Counted from the stretch's first letter, positions 1-8,027 are shown. The stretch: DNA of 32,390 nt from Candidatus Rariloculus versatilis (GCA_028278665.1 JAQAJI010000015.1:5122-37511); one strand, 5' to 3'. Notes: generated by a model from the sequence alone, not told the origin. Translations and numbers: made by a program.

Positions 1-99
1 GAGCATGGAATCTACGAGGTGATGTTTGGTATGCCCACAGGGATTTGACAGTGGGGTTGTTGCATGTTGTGTTTTATGTGTCGTTGAATTTAATGGCTG

Positions 100-129
100 T
101 TAACCATGCTTGTCAGCTAGTGGTAAAAT
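100..129 (+). promoter_or_regulatory. candidate promoter and operator for abiE operon
   Basis: A TTAACC element (100-105) and a TAAAAT element (124-129) are separated by 18 bases, giving a plausible sigma70 promoter about 30 bases before the abiEi start. The arms ACCA (103-106) and TGGT (121-124) form a short inverted repeat across the promoter. AbiEi-type antitoxins are known to autorepress by binding inverted repeats, so this could be the operator, but that is inference. An isolated perfect TTGACA lies at 45-50 without a good partner at the usual spacing. Confidence 0.35.
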
Positions 130-159
130 ACCGGAAGATTTTGAAAACGTGCAATTTCG

Positions 160-1008
160 ATGGATATGAACCAAGCAAGGAAACAAAGACTGAAACCGCT
201 ACTGGACAAGGTGCCGCCGGGCTTTGTGGTCGATACTCGGTGGCTGAAGGCGCAGGGCATAGACCCGAAGTCTATCCACAACTACGTTTCGCGCGGATGG
301 CTGGAGCGGGTTGTAAGAGGCGTGTATCGCCGTCCGGTGCCGGAAGGGGTGGAGCGTGTGCCCGGCGTCTCCTGGGAGATCGCGCTGCTGTCGCTGCAAC
401 GGATCATGGAGAAGGATGTACATCTTGGTGGGGAGAGCGCGCTGGAAATGGCGGGCTATTCCCATTACCTGAGCCTGGGCGGCCTGACGCGCGTTCATTT
501 TTACGGCTCCGTGCCCGCGTGGCTCAAGCGGGTGCCGACGCAGTCGAAGATCGTCGCGCATCGGCGCACGCTGTTAGGCGATGATCCCGCCGGCATAGGC
601 GATTCCGGTCGGGACGCGCAGGAACGAGGTCTGGCGGCAAATGTGTGGCGCTGGCCCATAAGATCGTCGTTGCCCGAGCGGGCGATTCTCGAGGCACTCG
701 ACGAACTCCCGAACAAGGCGAGTTTCGATAACCTGGGCAAGATCTTCGAGGCGCTGACGACGTTGCGCCCGGAGCTGCTTACGACGCTGCTGGCCCGGTG
801 CCGGAGCGTCAAGGTGCGGCGGCTGTTCTTCGTGTTCGCGGACAGGTACCGGCATCCCTGGCGCAAGTATGTCGATGCCTCGAGAATCGACCTGGGCTCG
901 GGACCGCGCGCGCTGGTGAAGGGCGGTGTGCTTCACCCGAAGTACCGGATCTACGTCCCGCGCGAGTTCGTGCCAAGGGGAGAGGAGAAGGCAGGCTTCG
1001 ATGGATGA
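160..1008 (+). CDS. abiEi: AbiEi-type antitoxin (type IV TA system)
   Basis: This 282-residue protein looks like an AbiEi-family antitoxin and transcriptional autorepressor. Its N-terminal ~70 residues (DTRWLKAQGIDPKSIHNYV, then RGWLERVVRGVYRR) form the winged-helix segment typical of the family, in which a target-specific wHTH is followed by an antitoxin domain. The middle (GGESALEMAGYSHYL) and the C-terminus, with a basic LVKGGVLHPKY stretch, fit the AbiEi C-terminal domain. Its stop codon overlaps the start of the next gene by 8 bases, so the pair should be translationally coupled. In type IV systems the antitoxin does not need to bind the toxin; it represses the operon and counteracts toxin activity. 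The ATG at 160 has no strong Shine-Dalgarno, and the ATG two codons later is an alternative. The family call is firm; the biological target is unknown. Confidence 0.82.
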   Translation: MDMNQARKQRLKPLLDKVPPGFVVDTRWLKAQGIDPKSIHNYVSRGWLERVVRGVYRRPVPEGVERVPGVSWEIALLSLQRIMEKDVHLGGESALEMAGYSHYLSLGGLTRVHFYGSVPAWLKRVPTQSKIVAHRRTLLGDDPAGIGDSGRDAQERGLAANVWRWPIRSSLPERAILEALDELPNKASFDNLGKIFEALTTLRPELLTTLLARCRSVKVRRLFFVFADRYRHPWRKYVDASRIDLGSGPRALVKGGVLHPKYRIYVPREFVPRGEEKAGFDG

Positions 1009-1915
1009 GCACTATGTCGATCAGGTTCGGCTGCTGTTGCGTGTCCTGCCGGACATCGCCGCAGAGGAAGTGTTCGCGCTGAAGGGCGGTACCGCGATCA
1101 ACCTGTTCTACAGGGAGATGCCGCGATTGTCCGTGGATATCGACTTGGCCTATCTCCCGGTGGACGAGCGTGAGAAATCGCTCCGCGACATCGACGAGAC
1201 GCTCGAGCGGATCGTGGCGGCGATCGGAGAACGCAACCCAGGAGTGGAAACACAGCGCATGGCCGGGGGAGGCAACAATGACACGCGCATCCTGGTCCGC
1301 GAGGGTGCGGTACGGGTTAAGGTCGAGACCTCACCGGTGACTCGGGGAACGGTGTGTGCACCGGTCACGAAGAGGACATCGGACGCGGTCACCGAGCATT
1401 TCGGCTTTGTCGAGACAAGGGTTGTGGCGTTCGAGGATCTGTACGGCGGCAAGCTGCACGCGGCGCTGGATCGTCAGCATCCGCGAGATCTGTTCGACGT
1501 CAAGCTGCTGTACGAAAACGAAGGTGTCACGGATGAACTGTTCCGTGTATTCATGGTTTACCTGGCAAGTTCGGGCCGACCAATGCATGAGTTGCTCGGG
1601 TCAACGGCCGGCATTGATGAGCATCTTTACGAAACACAATTCGTTGGAATGACACTCGAGGCGGTGCCGATGGAAGCGCTTGTCGAGACGCAGGAGCGAC
1701 TGCACGCAGACATTGCCGAGCGGTTAACGGGCGAAATTTCGAGTTTCCTGCTGCGACTCCACGACGCCGAACCCGACTTCGATCTCATCGGCCTGCCTGA
1801 TGCCGTAAGCCTTCCGGCCGTTCGGTGGAAGTTGCTTAACCTGGAAGCCCTGAAAGAAAAGAATCCGAGGAAGCACGCCGATCAACGCGAGGCGCTTGAA
1901 GCAGTGTGTCAGTGA
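1001..1915 (+). CDS. abiEii: AbiEii-type nucleotidyltransferase toxin
   Basis: This 304-residue protein is the toxin partner of a type IV toxin-antitoxin pair. It carries the nucleotidyltransferase signature: GGT at residues 29-31, NLFYRE just after, and SVDIDL at 44-49 with the paired aspartates expected to bind metal. A second conserved block reads YGGKLHAALDRQHPRDLFDV, with the lysine and aspartate of the AbiEii/DUF1814 motif. Characterised AbiEii toxins are GTP-binding nucleotidyltransferases, and related MenT toxins add nucleotides to tRNA; whether this one modifies tRNA is inference. The ATG at 1001 was chosen over an in-frame start at 926 because it begins right at the conserved domain and gives the typical ATGGATGA overlap with abiEi. 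All recognisable catalytic residues are present, so the toxin looks intact. Confidence 0.85.
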   Translation: MDEHYVDQVRLLLRVLPDIAAEEVFALKGGTAINLFYREMPRLSVDIDLAYLPVDEREKSLRDIDETLERIVAAIGERNPGVETQRMAGGGNNDTRILVREGAVRVKVETSPVTRGTVCAPVTKRTSDAVTEHFGFVETRVVAFEDLYGGKLHAALDRQHPRDLFDVKLLYENEGVTDELFRVFMVYLASSGRPMHELLGSTAGIDEHLYETQFVGMTLEAVPMEALVETQERLHADIAERLTGEISSFLLRLHDAEPDFDLIGLPDAVSLPAVRWKLLNLEALKEKNPRKHADQREALEAVCQ

Positions 1916-2119
1916 GGCATTAGCACGAAAGAACTGGGTTTATATCTCCCCCGAGACTCCAACGGGTAGCTTTCGATATGAGAATTTGCCGTCACGACAT
2001 ACCGTTGAACCGGCTGGCTGTCTCCGTAAATTGCCTGCAAGAAGGTACAACCAAAAGCACGAAAAAAATCGCAGTGCGCTTATTTTATCTATATTTATCA
2101 GTATGTTATAAATTTGGAG
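1916..2119. other. AT-rich junction between abiE and tRNA-Ser
   Basis: No gene is visible here. The stretch is clearly richer in A and T than the core, especially 2050-2118, which includes a run of seven A at 2058-2064. It lies immediately beyond the 3' end of the tRNA-Ser gene, where site-specific elements usually integrate. No integrase remnant and no second copy of the tRNA 3' end was found between here and position 1. Confidence 0.5.
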
Positions 2120-2210
2120 TGGCGGAGAGGGAGGGATTCGAACCCTCGAAGGGCTTTTAACCCTTACTCCCTTAGCAGGGGAGCGCTTTCAGCCACTCAG
2201 CCACCTCTCC
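2120..2210 (-). tRNA. serV: tRNA-Ser (anticodon GCU)
   Basis: Read on the minus strand the gene folds as a class II tRNA. The acceptor stem GGAGAGG (2210-2204) pairs with CCTCTCC, followed by discriminator G and an encoded CCA (2122-2120). The anticodon stem CTCCC/GGGAG holds the loop CTGCTAA with anticodon GCT (2176-2174), which reads AGC and AGU codons. A long variable arm AAGGG...CCCTT and a T arm GAGGG-TTCGAAT-CCCTC confirm serine identity. The order alaS-csrA-tRNA-Ser(GCU) matches the E. coli locus, where this gene is serV. Its 3' end faces the abiE accessory segment. Confidence 0.97.
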
Positions 2211-2262
2211 GCTGGGATGCATGCCAACCGCAAGCCACCGGCAGCAGGCTACCGGCAGCGTG

Positions 2263-2268
2263 ATTCTA
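2263..2268 (-). promoter_or_regulatory. candidate -10 element for tRNA-Ser
   Basis: On the minus strand a TAGAAT hexamer (5 of 6 matches to TATAAT) lies about 53 bases upstream of the tRNA 5' end. No convincing -35 element is visible at 16-18 bases upstream, so this is only a tentative promoter call. The tRNA could also be co-transcribed with csrA. Confidence 0.3.
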
Positions 2269-2285
2269 GCCGCTGCGGGAGCAAA

Positions 2286-2313
2286 TGGGGACAGGCAAAC
2301 GTGGGGACAGGCA
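2286..2313 (+). repeat. two direct copies of TGGGGACAGGCA
   Basis: The 12-base sequence TGGGGACAGGCA occurs at 2286-2297 and again, identically, at 2302-2313, a 16-base period. It lies in the csrA to tRNA-Ser spacer. TGGGGACAG-type words recur in intergenic repeats of several gammaproteobacteria, from memory; nothing else in the window links it to a mobile element. Confidence 0.6.
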
Positions 2314-2335
2314 GACTCAGTCCGTGCGTGCGACG

Positions 2336-2551
2336 CTATTGGCTTGCGTCGGCGACGCGTTGCGGTCGCTCCGGCTCTTCTTCAGTCTGCTCGCGCCTGA
2401 TCCGCTCGTAGATTTCCTCGCGGTGCACCGCCACATCGCGTGGCGCGTTGATGCCGAGACGGACTTGATTGCCCTTTACGCCCAGCACGGTCACCGTGAC
2501 GTCATCGCCTATGACCACCGTCTCCCCGACCCTGCGGGTCAAGATCAGCAT
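2336..2551 (-). CDS. csrA: carbon storage regulator CsrA (RsmA)
   Basis: This 71-residue protein is the global post-transcriptional regulator CsrA. As a dimer it binds GGA motifs in mRNA leaders and changes translation or stability of transcripts for carbon metabolism, motility and biofilm. The whole core is present, starting [18 protein letters not shown], followed by [18 protein letters not shown] and the helix [10 protein letters not shown], including the N-terminal LTRR and the later RNA-binding VHREEI region. An acidic tail of about ten residues makes it slightly longer than the 61-residue E. coli protein. The ATG at 2551 is preceded by a good AAGGAG ribosome site, which rules out the longer in-frame start. 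It follows alaS, as in many gammaproteobacteria. Confidence 0.97.
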   Translation of the reverse strand: MLILTRRVGETVVIGDDVTVTVLGVKGNQVRLGINAPRDVAVHREEIYERIRREQTEEEPERPQRVADASQ

Positions 2552-2659
2552 AGCCAAACTCCTTCTTGGACTACGGGTTGTCCTTGGCAAGGCCGGCCGC
2601 CGTTTTCGTTATGTGAATTGGCCGGACCCCCTGTGACGCGCACTGGCGAGAGCGCGCTT

Positions 2660-2673
2660 CACTGAAACCAGTG
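2660..2673 (-). other. small hairpin in alaS-csrA spacer
   Basis: CACTG (2660-2664) and CAGTG (2669-2673) form a 5-bp stem around the 4-base loop AAAC. On the minus strand it directly follows a TTTACACT stretch, which could be a -10 region for csrA. There is no U tract, so it is a weak terminator candidate at best. The rest of the 202-base spacer holds no gene. Confidence 0.3.
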
Positions 2674-2753
2674 TAAAGCATTTCCGTGCTGGCTGGCCGG
2701 ATTCCCGGCTTGTACGGTCCGCTGGGGTGTAGCGGCGAGGCGCCGCGGGCGGC

Positions 2754-5474
2754 TCAGAGCGTAGTCTTGACGAGTGCGAGCGCCTCGTCGAGCTTGTCGG
2801 GCAGGGTTCCGCCGGCCTGGGCGAAGTCCGGGCGGCCGCCGCCGCTGCCGCCGACGCACTCGGCCACGGGCTTGATGAGCTTGCCGGCGTGGATCCGGTC
2901 GGTCAGGTCCCTGGTTACGCCGGCCACGAGGTAGACCTTGCTCCCCTCGACGCTGCCGAGCACGACCACGCCAGAGCCGAGCTTGTCCTTGAGCCCGTCG
3001 GCGGCACTTCGCAGCGCCTTGACGTCGGCACCGTCGAGCCGTGCCACTAGCAGTTGCACGCCGTTGACGTTCTCTGTCTCGTCGAGCAGGTCCCTGCCGC
3101 CGCCGGTTGCGAGCCGGCTCTTGAGTTTCGCGACCTCGCGTTCGAGGTTCCTTGCGCGTTCGATGATCTGAGCCACCTTGTCCCGGACATCGTCGCGGCC
3201 GCCCTTGACGAGTCCGGCCACGTCCCTGAGCACGGTTTCGCCGGCGTTGACCCAGGCGAGCGCTCCGAGTCCGGTGACGGCTTCGATACGCCGCTGGCCC
3301 GCGGCGATCCCCGATTCCGATGTGATCTTGAAGAACCCGATGTCGCCGGCGCGGCTCACGTGCGTGCCGCCGCACAGTTCCGTCGAGAATTCGCCGAGGG
3401 TCAGCACCCTCACGTCGTCACCGTACTTGTCGCCGAAGAACGCGATCGCGCCGGCAGCGATCGCTTCGTCGAAGGGCAAGACGCGCGTTTCGGCCGCCGT
3501 GTTCAGACGGATCTGCTCGTTGACGAGCGCCTCGATCTGCTCGAGTTCGTCGCCGCTGACGGGTTCGTAATGCGAGAAGTCGAAGCGCAGGCGGTCAGGC
3601 GCGACGAGCGAGCCTTTCTGCTGCACGTGTGAGCCAAGGACCTCGCGCAGCGCGGCATGCAGCAGGTGCGTCGCCGAATGGTTCAGGACGACGGCCGCGC
3701 GCCGCGTCGCATCGACCGATGCGCTGACACGATTGCCGACCGCAAGCTCGCCCGAGGCAAGCGAGCCGATGTGTCCGTGCGCCGCGTCGAGCTTGCGTGT
3801 GTCGGAGACACGAAACTCTGCGGCATCGCCGGACCGGCGGCTGGTGACAACGGACTGGCTGTCCGCATCGCCAGACCGGCCGTCGGCATCGTCGGACTGG
3901 CGGCCGGTGTCGCCATCCGAACTATCGGCATCTCCCAACAAACCGCCAGCCCCGCCCAATAAACGACCAGTATCGCCCACCTGCCCGCCACTCTCCGCAT
4001 AGAACGGCGTCCGATCAAGCACGACGATGCCAGTATCGCCCGCGCTGAGCCGCTCCACCGGGTTCGCCTCGCCATCAAATAGCGCGACGATCTCCCCGTC
4101 CGCCTCAAGACACTCGTACCCCAAGAACTCCGTCTCCTCACTCAACGACGGCAAGTCATGCGCGAGCGCCTCGAACCGGCTAGCCCGCCTCGACCGCGTA
4201 CGCTGCCCCGTCATCGCTTGCTCAAACCCTTCGCGATCCACGCTGAGCCCCCGCTCCCGCGCAATGTCCGCAGTCAAATCCTCGGGGAACCCATAGGTGT
4301 CGTAGAGCCTGAAAACCGTCTCGCCGGGCAGCGCCGCGCCGCCCGGCAGATCGGCGATGACGCCCTCGAGCAGACGCATGCCCTTGGCGAGCGTCTCCGC
4401 GAACCGCTCTTCCTCCTGCAACAGCACTCGCTCGACGTGCGCGCGATGTTCGGTGAGTTCGGGGTACGCCTGCCCCATCTCGGCATCGAGGCTCGCCACG
4501 AGCGAATGGAAGAACGGCTTCTCGACGCCGAGCTTGTGTCCGTGCCGCAGGGCGCGGCGGATGATTCGGCGCAGCACGTAGCCGCGGCCCTCGTTGCCGG
4601 GCAAGACGCCATCGACGATCAGGAACGAGCAGGCGCGGATATGATCGACGATGACTCTGAGCGAATTGCTCGCGAGGTCCCGCGTGCGGGTTGCCGCGGC
4701 AGCCGCTTCGATGAGATTCCGGAAGAGATCCGTGTCGTAGACGGAAGTCACGCCCTGCATGACGGCCGAGAGCCGTTCGAGCCCCATCCCCGTGTCGACC
4801 GACGGCTTCGGCAGCGGCGTGAGTTCGCCCTGGGCATTGCGGTCGAACTGCATGAAGACGAGGTTCCAGACTTCGACGTAGCGATCGCCCTCGGCGTCCA
4901 GCGAACCTGGCGGGCCGCCCGGCACGCCCTCGCCGTGATCGTAGAAGATTTCCGAACACGGCCCGCAAGGTCCCGTGTCGCCCATGGACCAGAAGTTCTC
5001 GTCCGCGCCGATCCGGGCGAAGCGGCGTTTGTCGACACCGATGTCGTCGAGCCAGAGGGATGCGGCTTCGTCGTCGTCGAGATAGACCGTGCACCAGAGG
5101 GGCTCGGGCGGCAGACCGAGCACTTCGGTCATGAACTTCCAGGCGAAACGGATCGCGTCGCGCTTGAAGTAATCGCCGAAACTGAAGTTGCCGAGCATCT
5201 CGAAGAATGTGAGATGCCGGTCGGTGTAGCCGACGTTCTCAAGGTCGTTGTGCTTGCCGCCGGCCCGCAGGCAGCGCTGCGAGGTCACCGCCCGCTGCGA
5301 GGCGCGCGATTCCCGGCCCAGGAACACGTCCTTGAACTGCACCATTCCGGAGTTCGTGAACAGCAGCGTCGGGTCGTTGGCCGGGACCAGCGGCGAGCTC
5401 GGCACGATTTCATGGCCGCGCTCCGCGAAGAAATCGAGAAACGCCGTGCGCAGTTCTTTGCTTGAGTGACTCAT
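2754..5474 (-). CDS. alaS: alanyl-tRNA synthetase
   Basis: This 906-residue enzyme charges tRNA-Ala with alanine. The class II catalytic core begins [20 protein letters not shown] and contains [15 protein letters not shown] and the motif 3 segment [13 protein letters not shown]. The editing domain that hydrolyses Ser- and Gly-tRNA-Ala has both metal-binding motifs, HSATH and CGGTH. The C-terminal C-Ala domain ends with [12 protein letters not shown]. The protein is about 30 residues longer than E. coli AlaRS (876). The extra length sits at residues ~504-551, a Gly/Asp/Ser-rich insertion built from degenerate repeats just after [10 protein letters not shown] in the editing domain. The ATG at 5474 aligns with the family N-terminus; in-frame sequence upstream is not conserved. 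It lies 67 bases downstream of recX in the same orientation and precedes csrA. Confidence 0.97.
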   Translation of the reverse strand: MSHSSKELRTAFLDFFAERGHEIVPSSPLVPANDPTLLFTNSGMVQFKDVFLGRESRASQRAVTSQRCLRAGGKHNDLENVGYTDRHLTFFEMLGNFSFGDYFKRDAIRFAWKFMTEVLGLPPEPLWCTVYLDDDEAASLWLDDIGVDKRRFARIGADENFWSMGDTGPCGPCSEIFYDHGEGVPGGPPGSLDAEGDRYVEVWNLVFMQFDRNAQGELTPLPKPSVDTGMGLERLSAVMQGVTSVYDTDLFRNLIEAAAAATRTRDLASNSLRVIVDHIRACSFLIVDGVLPGNEGRGYVLRRIIRRALRHGHKLGVEKPFFHSLVASLDAEMGQAYPELTEHRAHVERVLLQEEERFAETLAKGMRLLEGVIADLPGGAALPGETVFRLYDTYGFPEDLTADIARERGLSVDREGFEQAMTGQRTRSRRASRFEALAHDLPSLSEETEFLGYECLEADGEIVALFDGEANPVERLSAGDTGIVVLDRTPFYAESGGQVGDTGRLLGGAGGLLGDADSSDGDTGRQSDDADGRSGDADSQSVVTSRRSGDAAEFRVSDTRKLDAAHGHIGSLASGELAVGNRVSASVDATRRAAVVLNHSATHLLHAALREVLGSHVQQKGSLVAPDRLRFDFSHYEPVSGDELEQIEALVNEQIRLNTAAETRVLPFDEAIAAGAIAFFGDKYGDDVRVLTLGEFSTELCGGTHVSRAGDIGFFKITSESGIAAGQRRIEAVTGLGALAWVNAGETVLRDVAGLVKGGRDDVRDKVAQIIERARNLEREVAKLKSRLATGGGRDLLDETENVNGVQLLVARLDGADVKALRSAADGLKDKLGSGVVVLGSVEGSKVYLVAGVTRDLTDRIHAGKLIKPVAECVGGSGGGRPDFAQAGGTLPDKLDEALALVKTTL
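3820..3968 (-). repeat. degenerate repeat tract inside alaS
   Basis: This part of alaS consists of imperfect repeats with a core like GCCGGTCTGGCGATGC and encodes variations on GDADS, GDTGR and RSGDA. In one part the codons (TTA, TTG, GGG, GGA, AGT) differ from the GC-rich usage of the surrounding gene. The tract is in frame and corresponds to the extra ~40 residues relative to E. coli AlaRS. Confidence 0.65.
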
Positions 5475-5541
5475 ATCGACAACACGAACGGACCTCGCGG
5501 CCCGTTGCACAGATTACATCGCAATCAGGAAGTGCGGCACG

Positions 5542-6000
5542 CTAATCCGAATCGCCGTCAATATCCAGTGCCGCGTTGATCTGGTCCATGTCGAAGCCGC
5601 GGTATTGCAGGAAGCGGCCCTGCCTTGCGCGGTCGGCGTAGTCTGCCGGGGCGCCGCTGCCGAAGCGTTTGGCTCTGGCCTTGCGCGCGATCGCAGACCA
5701 ATCGATCGACCCATCATGCAACAGGTCCTCGAAGTCGCTCGCAGCAACGCCGCGCTTTGACAGGTCGGCGCGAATGCGAAGGGGGCCGTGCCCCTTGCCC
5801 GCCCGTGCGGTGACGAAGCTCTCGGCGAATCGCCGCGAGGAAAGCGCGCCGGTCCCTTCGAGCTCATCGAGCGTTTCGTCGATCAGGCTGCCGGGAAAAC
5901 CGCGTTTGTCGAGCTTTCGCGCAAGTTCGCGGCGGCTGTGCTCGCGGCGAGCGAGCAGGTCGAGGGAGAGCTTTCTGCAAGCGGACCTGTCGAGCGCCAT
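5542..6000 (-). CDS. recX: regulatory protein RecX
   Basis: This 152-residue protein belongs to the RecX family, which binds RecA filaments and limits their extension and ATPase and coprotease activity. The family pattern is clear: three-helix repeats with LARREHSRRELARKL near the N-terminus, SLIDETLDELEGTGALSSRRFAESFV in the middle, and YADRARQGRFLQYRGFDMDQI at the C-terminus, matching the 'RR-FLxxRGF' end of RecX proteins. The ATG at 6000 is only 41 bases from the recA stop, so the two are probably co-transcribed. RecX itself appears intact, although the recA copy beside it is disrupted. It is close to the usual family length of about 150-165 residues. Confidence 0.92.
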   Translation of the reverse strand: MALDRSACRKLSLDLLARREHSRRELARKLDKRGFPGSLIDETLDELEGTGALSSRRFAESFVTARAGKGHGPLRIRADLSKRGVAASDFEDLLHDGSIDWSAIARKARAKRFGSGAPADYADRARQGRFLQYRGFDMDQINAALDIDGDSD

Positions 6001-6041
6001 CTAATCCTTGCGTGTACGAAGCGGGGGCCTGCCAGGGACCG

Positions 6042-7069
6042 CTAGGCTTGCTTGCGCTTCGCGTCCTCTTCGGTCGACGGTACTTCGGTCAGTACGGTTC
6101 CGGGCAGGAGCCTGTTCCTGATCTTCGCTTCGATCTCGGCGGCGATGTCGGGATGCTCGATCAGAAACTCGCGCGCGTTTTCCTTGCCCTGGCCGACCCG
6201 GTCGCCGTTGTAGCTGTACCAGGACCCGGACTTGTCGACGATGCCCTGCTGGACGCCGTGGTCGATGATCTCGCCTTCGCGAGAGATGCCGTGGCCGTAG
6301 AGGATCTCGAACTCGGCCTTTCTGAACGGCGGCGCCACCTTGTTCTTGACCACCTTCACGCGCGTTTCGTTGCCGAGGATTTCGTCGCCCTTCTTGATCG
6401 CGCCGATACGGCGGATGTCGAGCCTTACGGACGAGTAAAACTTGAGCGCGTTGCCGCCCGTCGTCGTTTCCGGGCTGCCGAACATCACGCCGATCTTCAT
6501 GCGTATCTGGTTGATGAAGATTACGAGGCAATTGGAACGCTTGATGTTCGCCGTGAGCTTGCGCAGGGCCTGCGACATCAGCCGCGCCTGCAGCCCCACG
6601 TGCGAATCGCCCATTTCGCCTTCGATCTCGGCCTTCGGCGTCAGCGCCGCGACTGAATCGACGACGACGGTGTCGACGGCCCCCGACCGGACCAGCATGT
6701 CGGTGATCTCGAGCGCCTCCTCGCCCGTATCCGGCTGTGAGATCAGCAGATCGTCGACGTTGACGCGGACATTTTCGGCCTAGCCAGGGTCGAGCCCGAG
6801 GTCGGCGTCGGCGAACGGCGCCTTTCCGCGACGACCTGCAGCGTCAGCGTCGTCTTGCCCGACGCCTCGGGCCCGTAAATCTCGACCACTCGGCCGCGCG
6901 GCAATCCGCCGATACCGAGCGCGACGTCCAGACCCAGCGAGCCCGTCGAGACGACCTCGAACTCGCGTGTCGCGATCGAGTCGCCAAGACGCATGACCGA
7001 ACCCTTGCCGAACTGTTTTTCGATCTGGCCGAGCGCGGCAGCAAGTGCCCGTTTGCGGTTGTCGTCCAT
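6042..7069 (-). pseudogene. recA: recombinase RecA, frameshifted and with internal stop
   Basis: RecA forms filaments on single-stranded DNA for homologous recombination and triggers SOS by LexA self-cleavage. Residues 1-82 are normal, including Walker A GPEASGKT. From 6779 to 6042 a second frame carries the rest: [18 protein letters not shown], the L1 loop near [10 protein letters not shown], the L2 region [15 protein letters not shown] and the C-terminal domain. The frames differ by two. Between them, 125 bases stand where E. coli has 144, a net loss of 19, and the second frame also has a TAG at 6782-6780. The segment that should read FVDAEHALDPxY reads [11 protein letters not shown]-stop, so the catalytic glutamate is also lost. 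As written it encodes only a ~108-residue truncated protein. Either the gene is truly inactivated or the assembly is locally wrong. Confidence 0.9.
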
Positions 7070-7114
7070 AGTATTTGGTCCGGTTCGTATCGGCGGTGAA
7101 GGGAAACCCGAGCA

Positions 7115-7131
7115 CTGTGATTATTTCACAG
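7115..7131 (-). promoter_or_regulatory. 17-bp palindrome upstream of recA, LexA-box-like
   Basis: CTGTGA-N5-TCACAG is a perfect inverted repeat whose near end is 46 bases from the recA ATG. The outer halves match the E. coli SOS box CTGT...ACAG, but the spacing is 9 rather than 8 bases. It also resembles a CRP site with one base too few in the spacer. On the minus strand AATAAT inside the palindrome could be the -10 element, with CTGATT about 17 bases upstream, which would put the operator on the promoter. Assignment to LexA is inferred from position and half-sites. Confidence 0.5.
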
Positions 7132-7230
7132 ATAGGGCCCGCAATCAGCCGAAAATTCGCCGCAAAACGCGATGAATCAAGCTGCGGGAACTTTACCCGC
7201 CGGAACGCGCTCGACGCGTGGCGCGCGCTC

Positions 7231-7779
7231 TCAAAGCGGCCAGTCATCGACCGGTTCGTAGCGCACGCCGCGCTCGACGGGTACGGATTCGAGAAGCGTC
7301 AGCCGTTCGGCCCGCCAGTGCACGGGCTTGACCGCTTCGGCGACCGCTCGAGCGCGCCGGCAGAGCGTCACGTGCGGCGTGAAAATCTTCTTTTCCCGTT
7401 CGAAACCGCGCGCGACGAGTCTTTCCCATAAGGACCGCTCGAGCGTCATGAGTGCGTCGGGCCTCACCGACGGCGCGAGCCACAGAATCCGTGGCCGGGA
7501 CCAGCGCCCGAGCGTGTCGAGGGTCAGTTCGAAGGGGCCGGTCCCCATTGGCGGAACATCGCGGGCCCTGTCGAGTTCGACCGGTGTCAGTCCGCCGAGA
7601 AACGCCATGGTGATGTGAAGGTTTTCCGGACGCGTCGCTCGGCCGCCCGCCGCACGCACGGCGCGCCGCGTGGCTCTGGCGAGCGCAGTGCGAGTCGCCT
7701 CGTCCGGCCAGAGCGCGAAGAACACGCGGCGCCGTCGCGGACTGCTTCGGCCGTCGTCGGCGCGCGACGCGCTACTCAT
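7231..7779 (-). CDS. thpR: RNA 2',3'-cyclic phosphodiesterase (LigT/ThpR family)
   Basis: This 182-residue protein is a 2H-phosphoesterase of the ThpR (formerly LigT) family, which opens 2',3'-cyclic phosphate ends of RNA; the bacterial enzymes can also ligate tRNA half-molecules in vitro. Both catalytic HxT/S motifs are present: HITM at residues 55-58 and HVTL at 136-139. The family opening RVFFALWPDEATR follows a basic ~17-residue N-terminal extension (RSSPRRRR). Length and motif spacing are typical. It sits between recA and pncC in the same orientation, an addition to the usual pncC-recA order. Its start codon lies at the edge of a 114-bp tandem duplication (7781-8008), so its leader is made of duplicated sequence. 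The ribosome site is weak. Confidence 0.9.
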   Translation of the reverse strand: MSSASRADDGRSSPRRRRVFFALWPDEATRTALARATRRAVRAAGGRATRPENLHITMAFLGGLTPVELDRARDVPPMGTGPFELTLDTLGRWSRPRILWLAPSVRPDALMTLERSLWERLVARGFEREKKIFTPHVTLCRRARAVAEAVKPVHWRAERLTLLESVPVERGVRYEPVDDWPL

Positions 7780-7780
7780 C

Positions 7781-8008
7781 GTCCCGCTGCATCGATGAGC
7801 AGCCCGCCATGCCGATGAATCTCAAGCCCGGGAACCTGGGTTGCGGGAATTGGCCGAAGGGGCGGATGTGAGCGGTCTTGCAGCCACGAATATTGTCCCG
7901 CTGCATCGATGAACAGCCCGCCATGCCGATCACTCTCAAGTCCGGGAACCTGGGTTGCGGGAATCGGCCGAAGGGGCGGATGAGAGCGATTTTGCAGCCG
8001 CGAATTTC
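7781..8008 (+). repeat. 114-bp tandem duplication (two copies)
   Basis: Copy 1 is 7781-7894 and copy 2 is 7895-8008, with about 11 differences in 114 bases. The period is exactly 38 codons, and one minus-strand frame stays open through both copies, repeating words such as PQPRFP and MAGCSSMQRD. The start of each unit (with the preceding catc, 7777-7805) also resembles 8033-8060, the last codons of pncC, with roughly 24 of 28 bases matching. The unit therefore probably arose by duplication at the pncC-thpR junction. I see no reason to call it a gene; it fills the 248-base spacer. Confidence 0.85.
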
Positions 8009-8027
8009 GACGGCGCAGCCTCCCGGA

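Noticed and set aside
45-50. Perfect TTGACA as the main abiE promoter
   Set aside because: No good -10 hexamer follows at 16-18 bases; the TTAACC/TAAAAT pair further downstream fits better.
4158-5465. 435-codon plus-strand frame opposite alaS
   Set aside because: Shadow of the AlaRS catalytic domain; the product has no domain-like segments.
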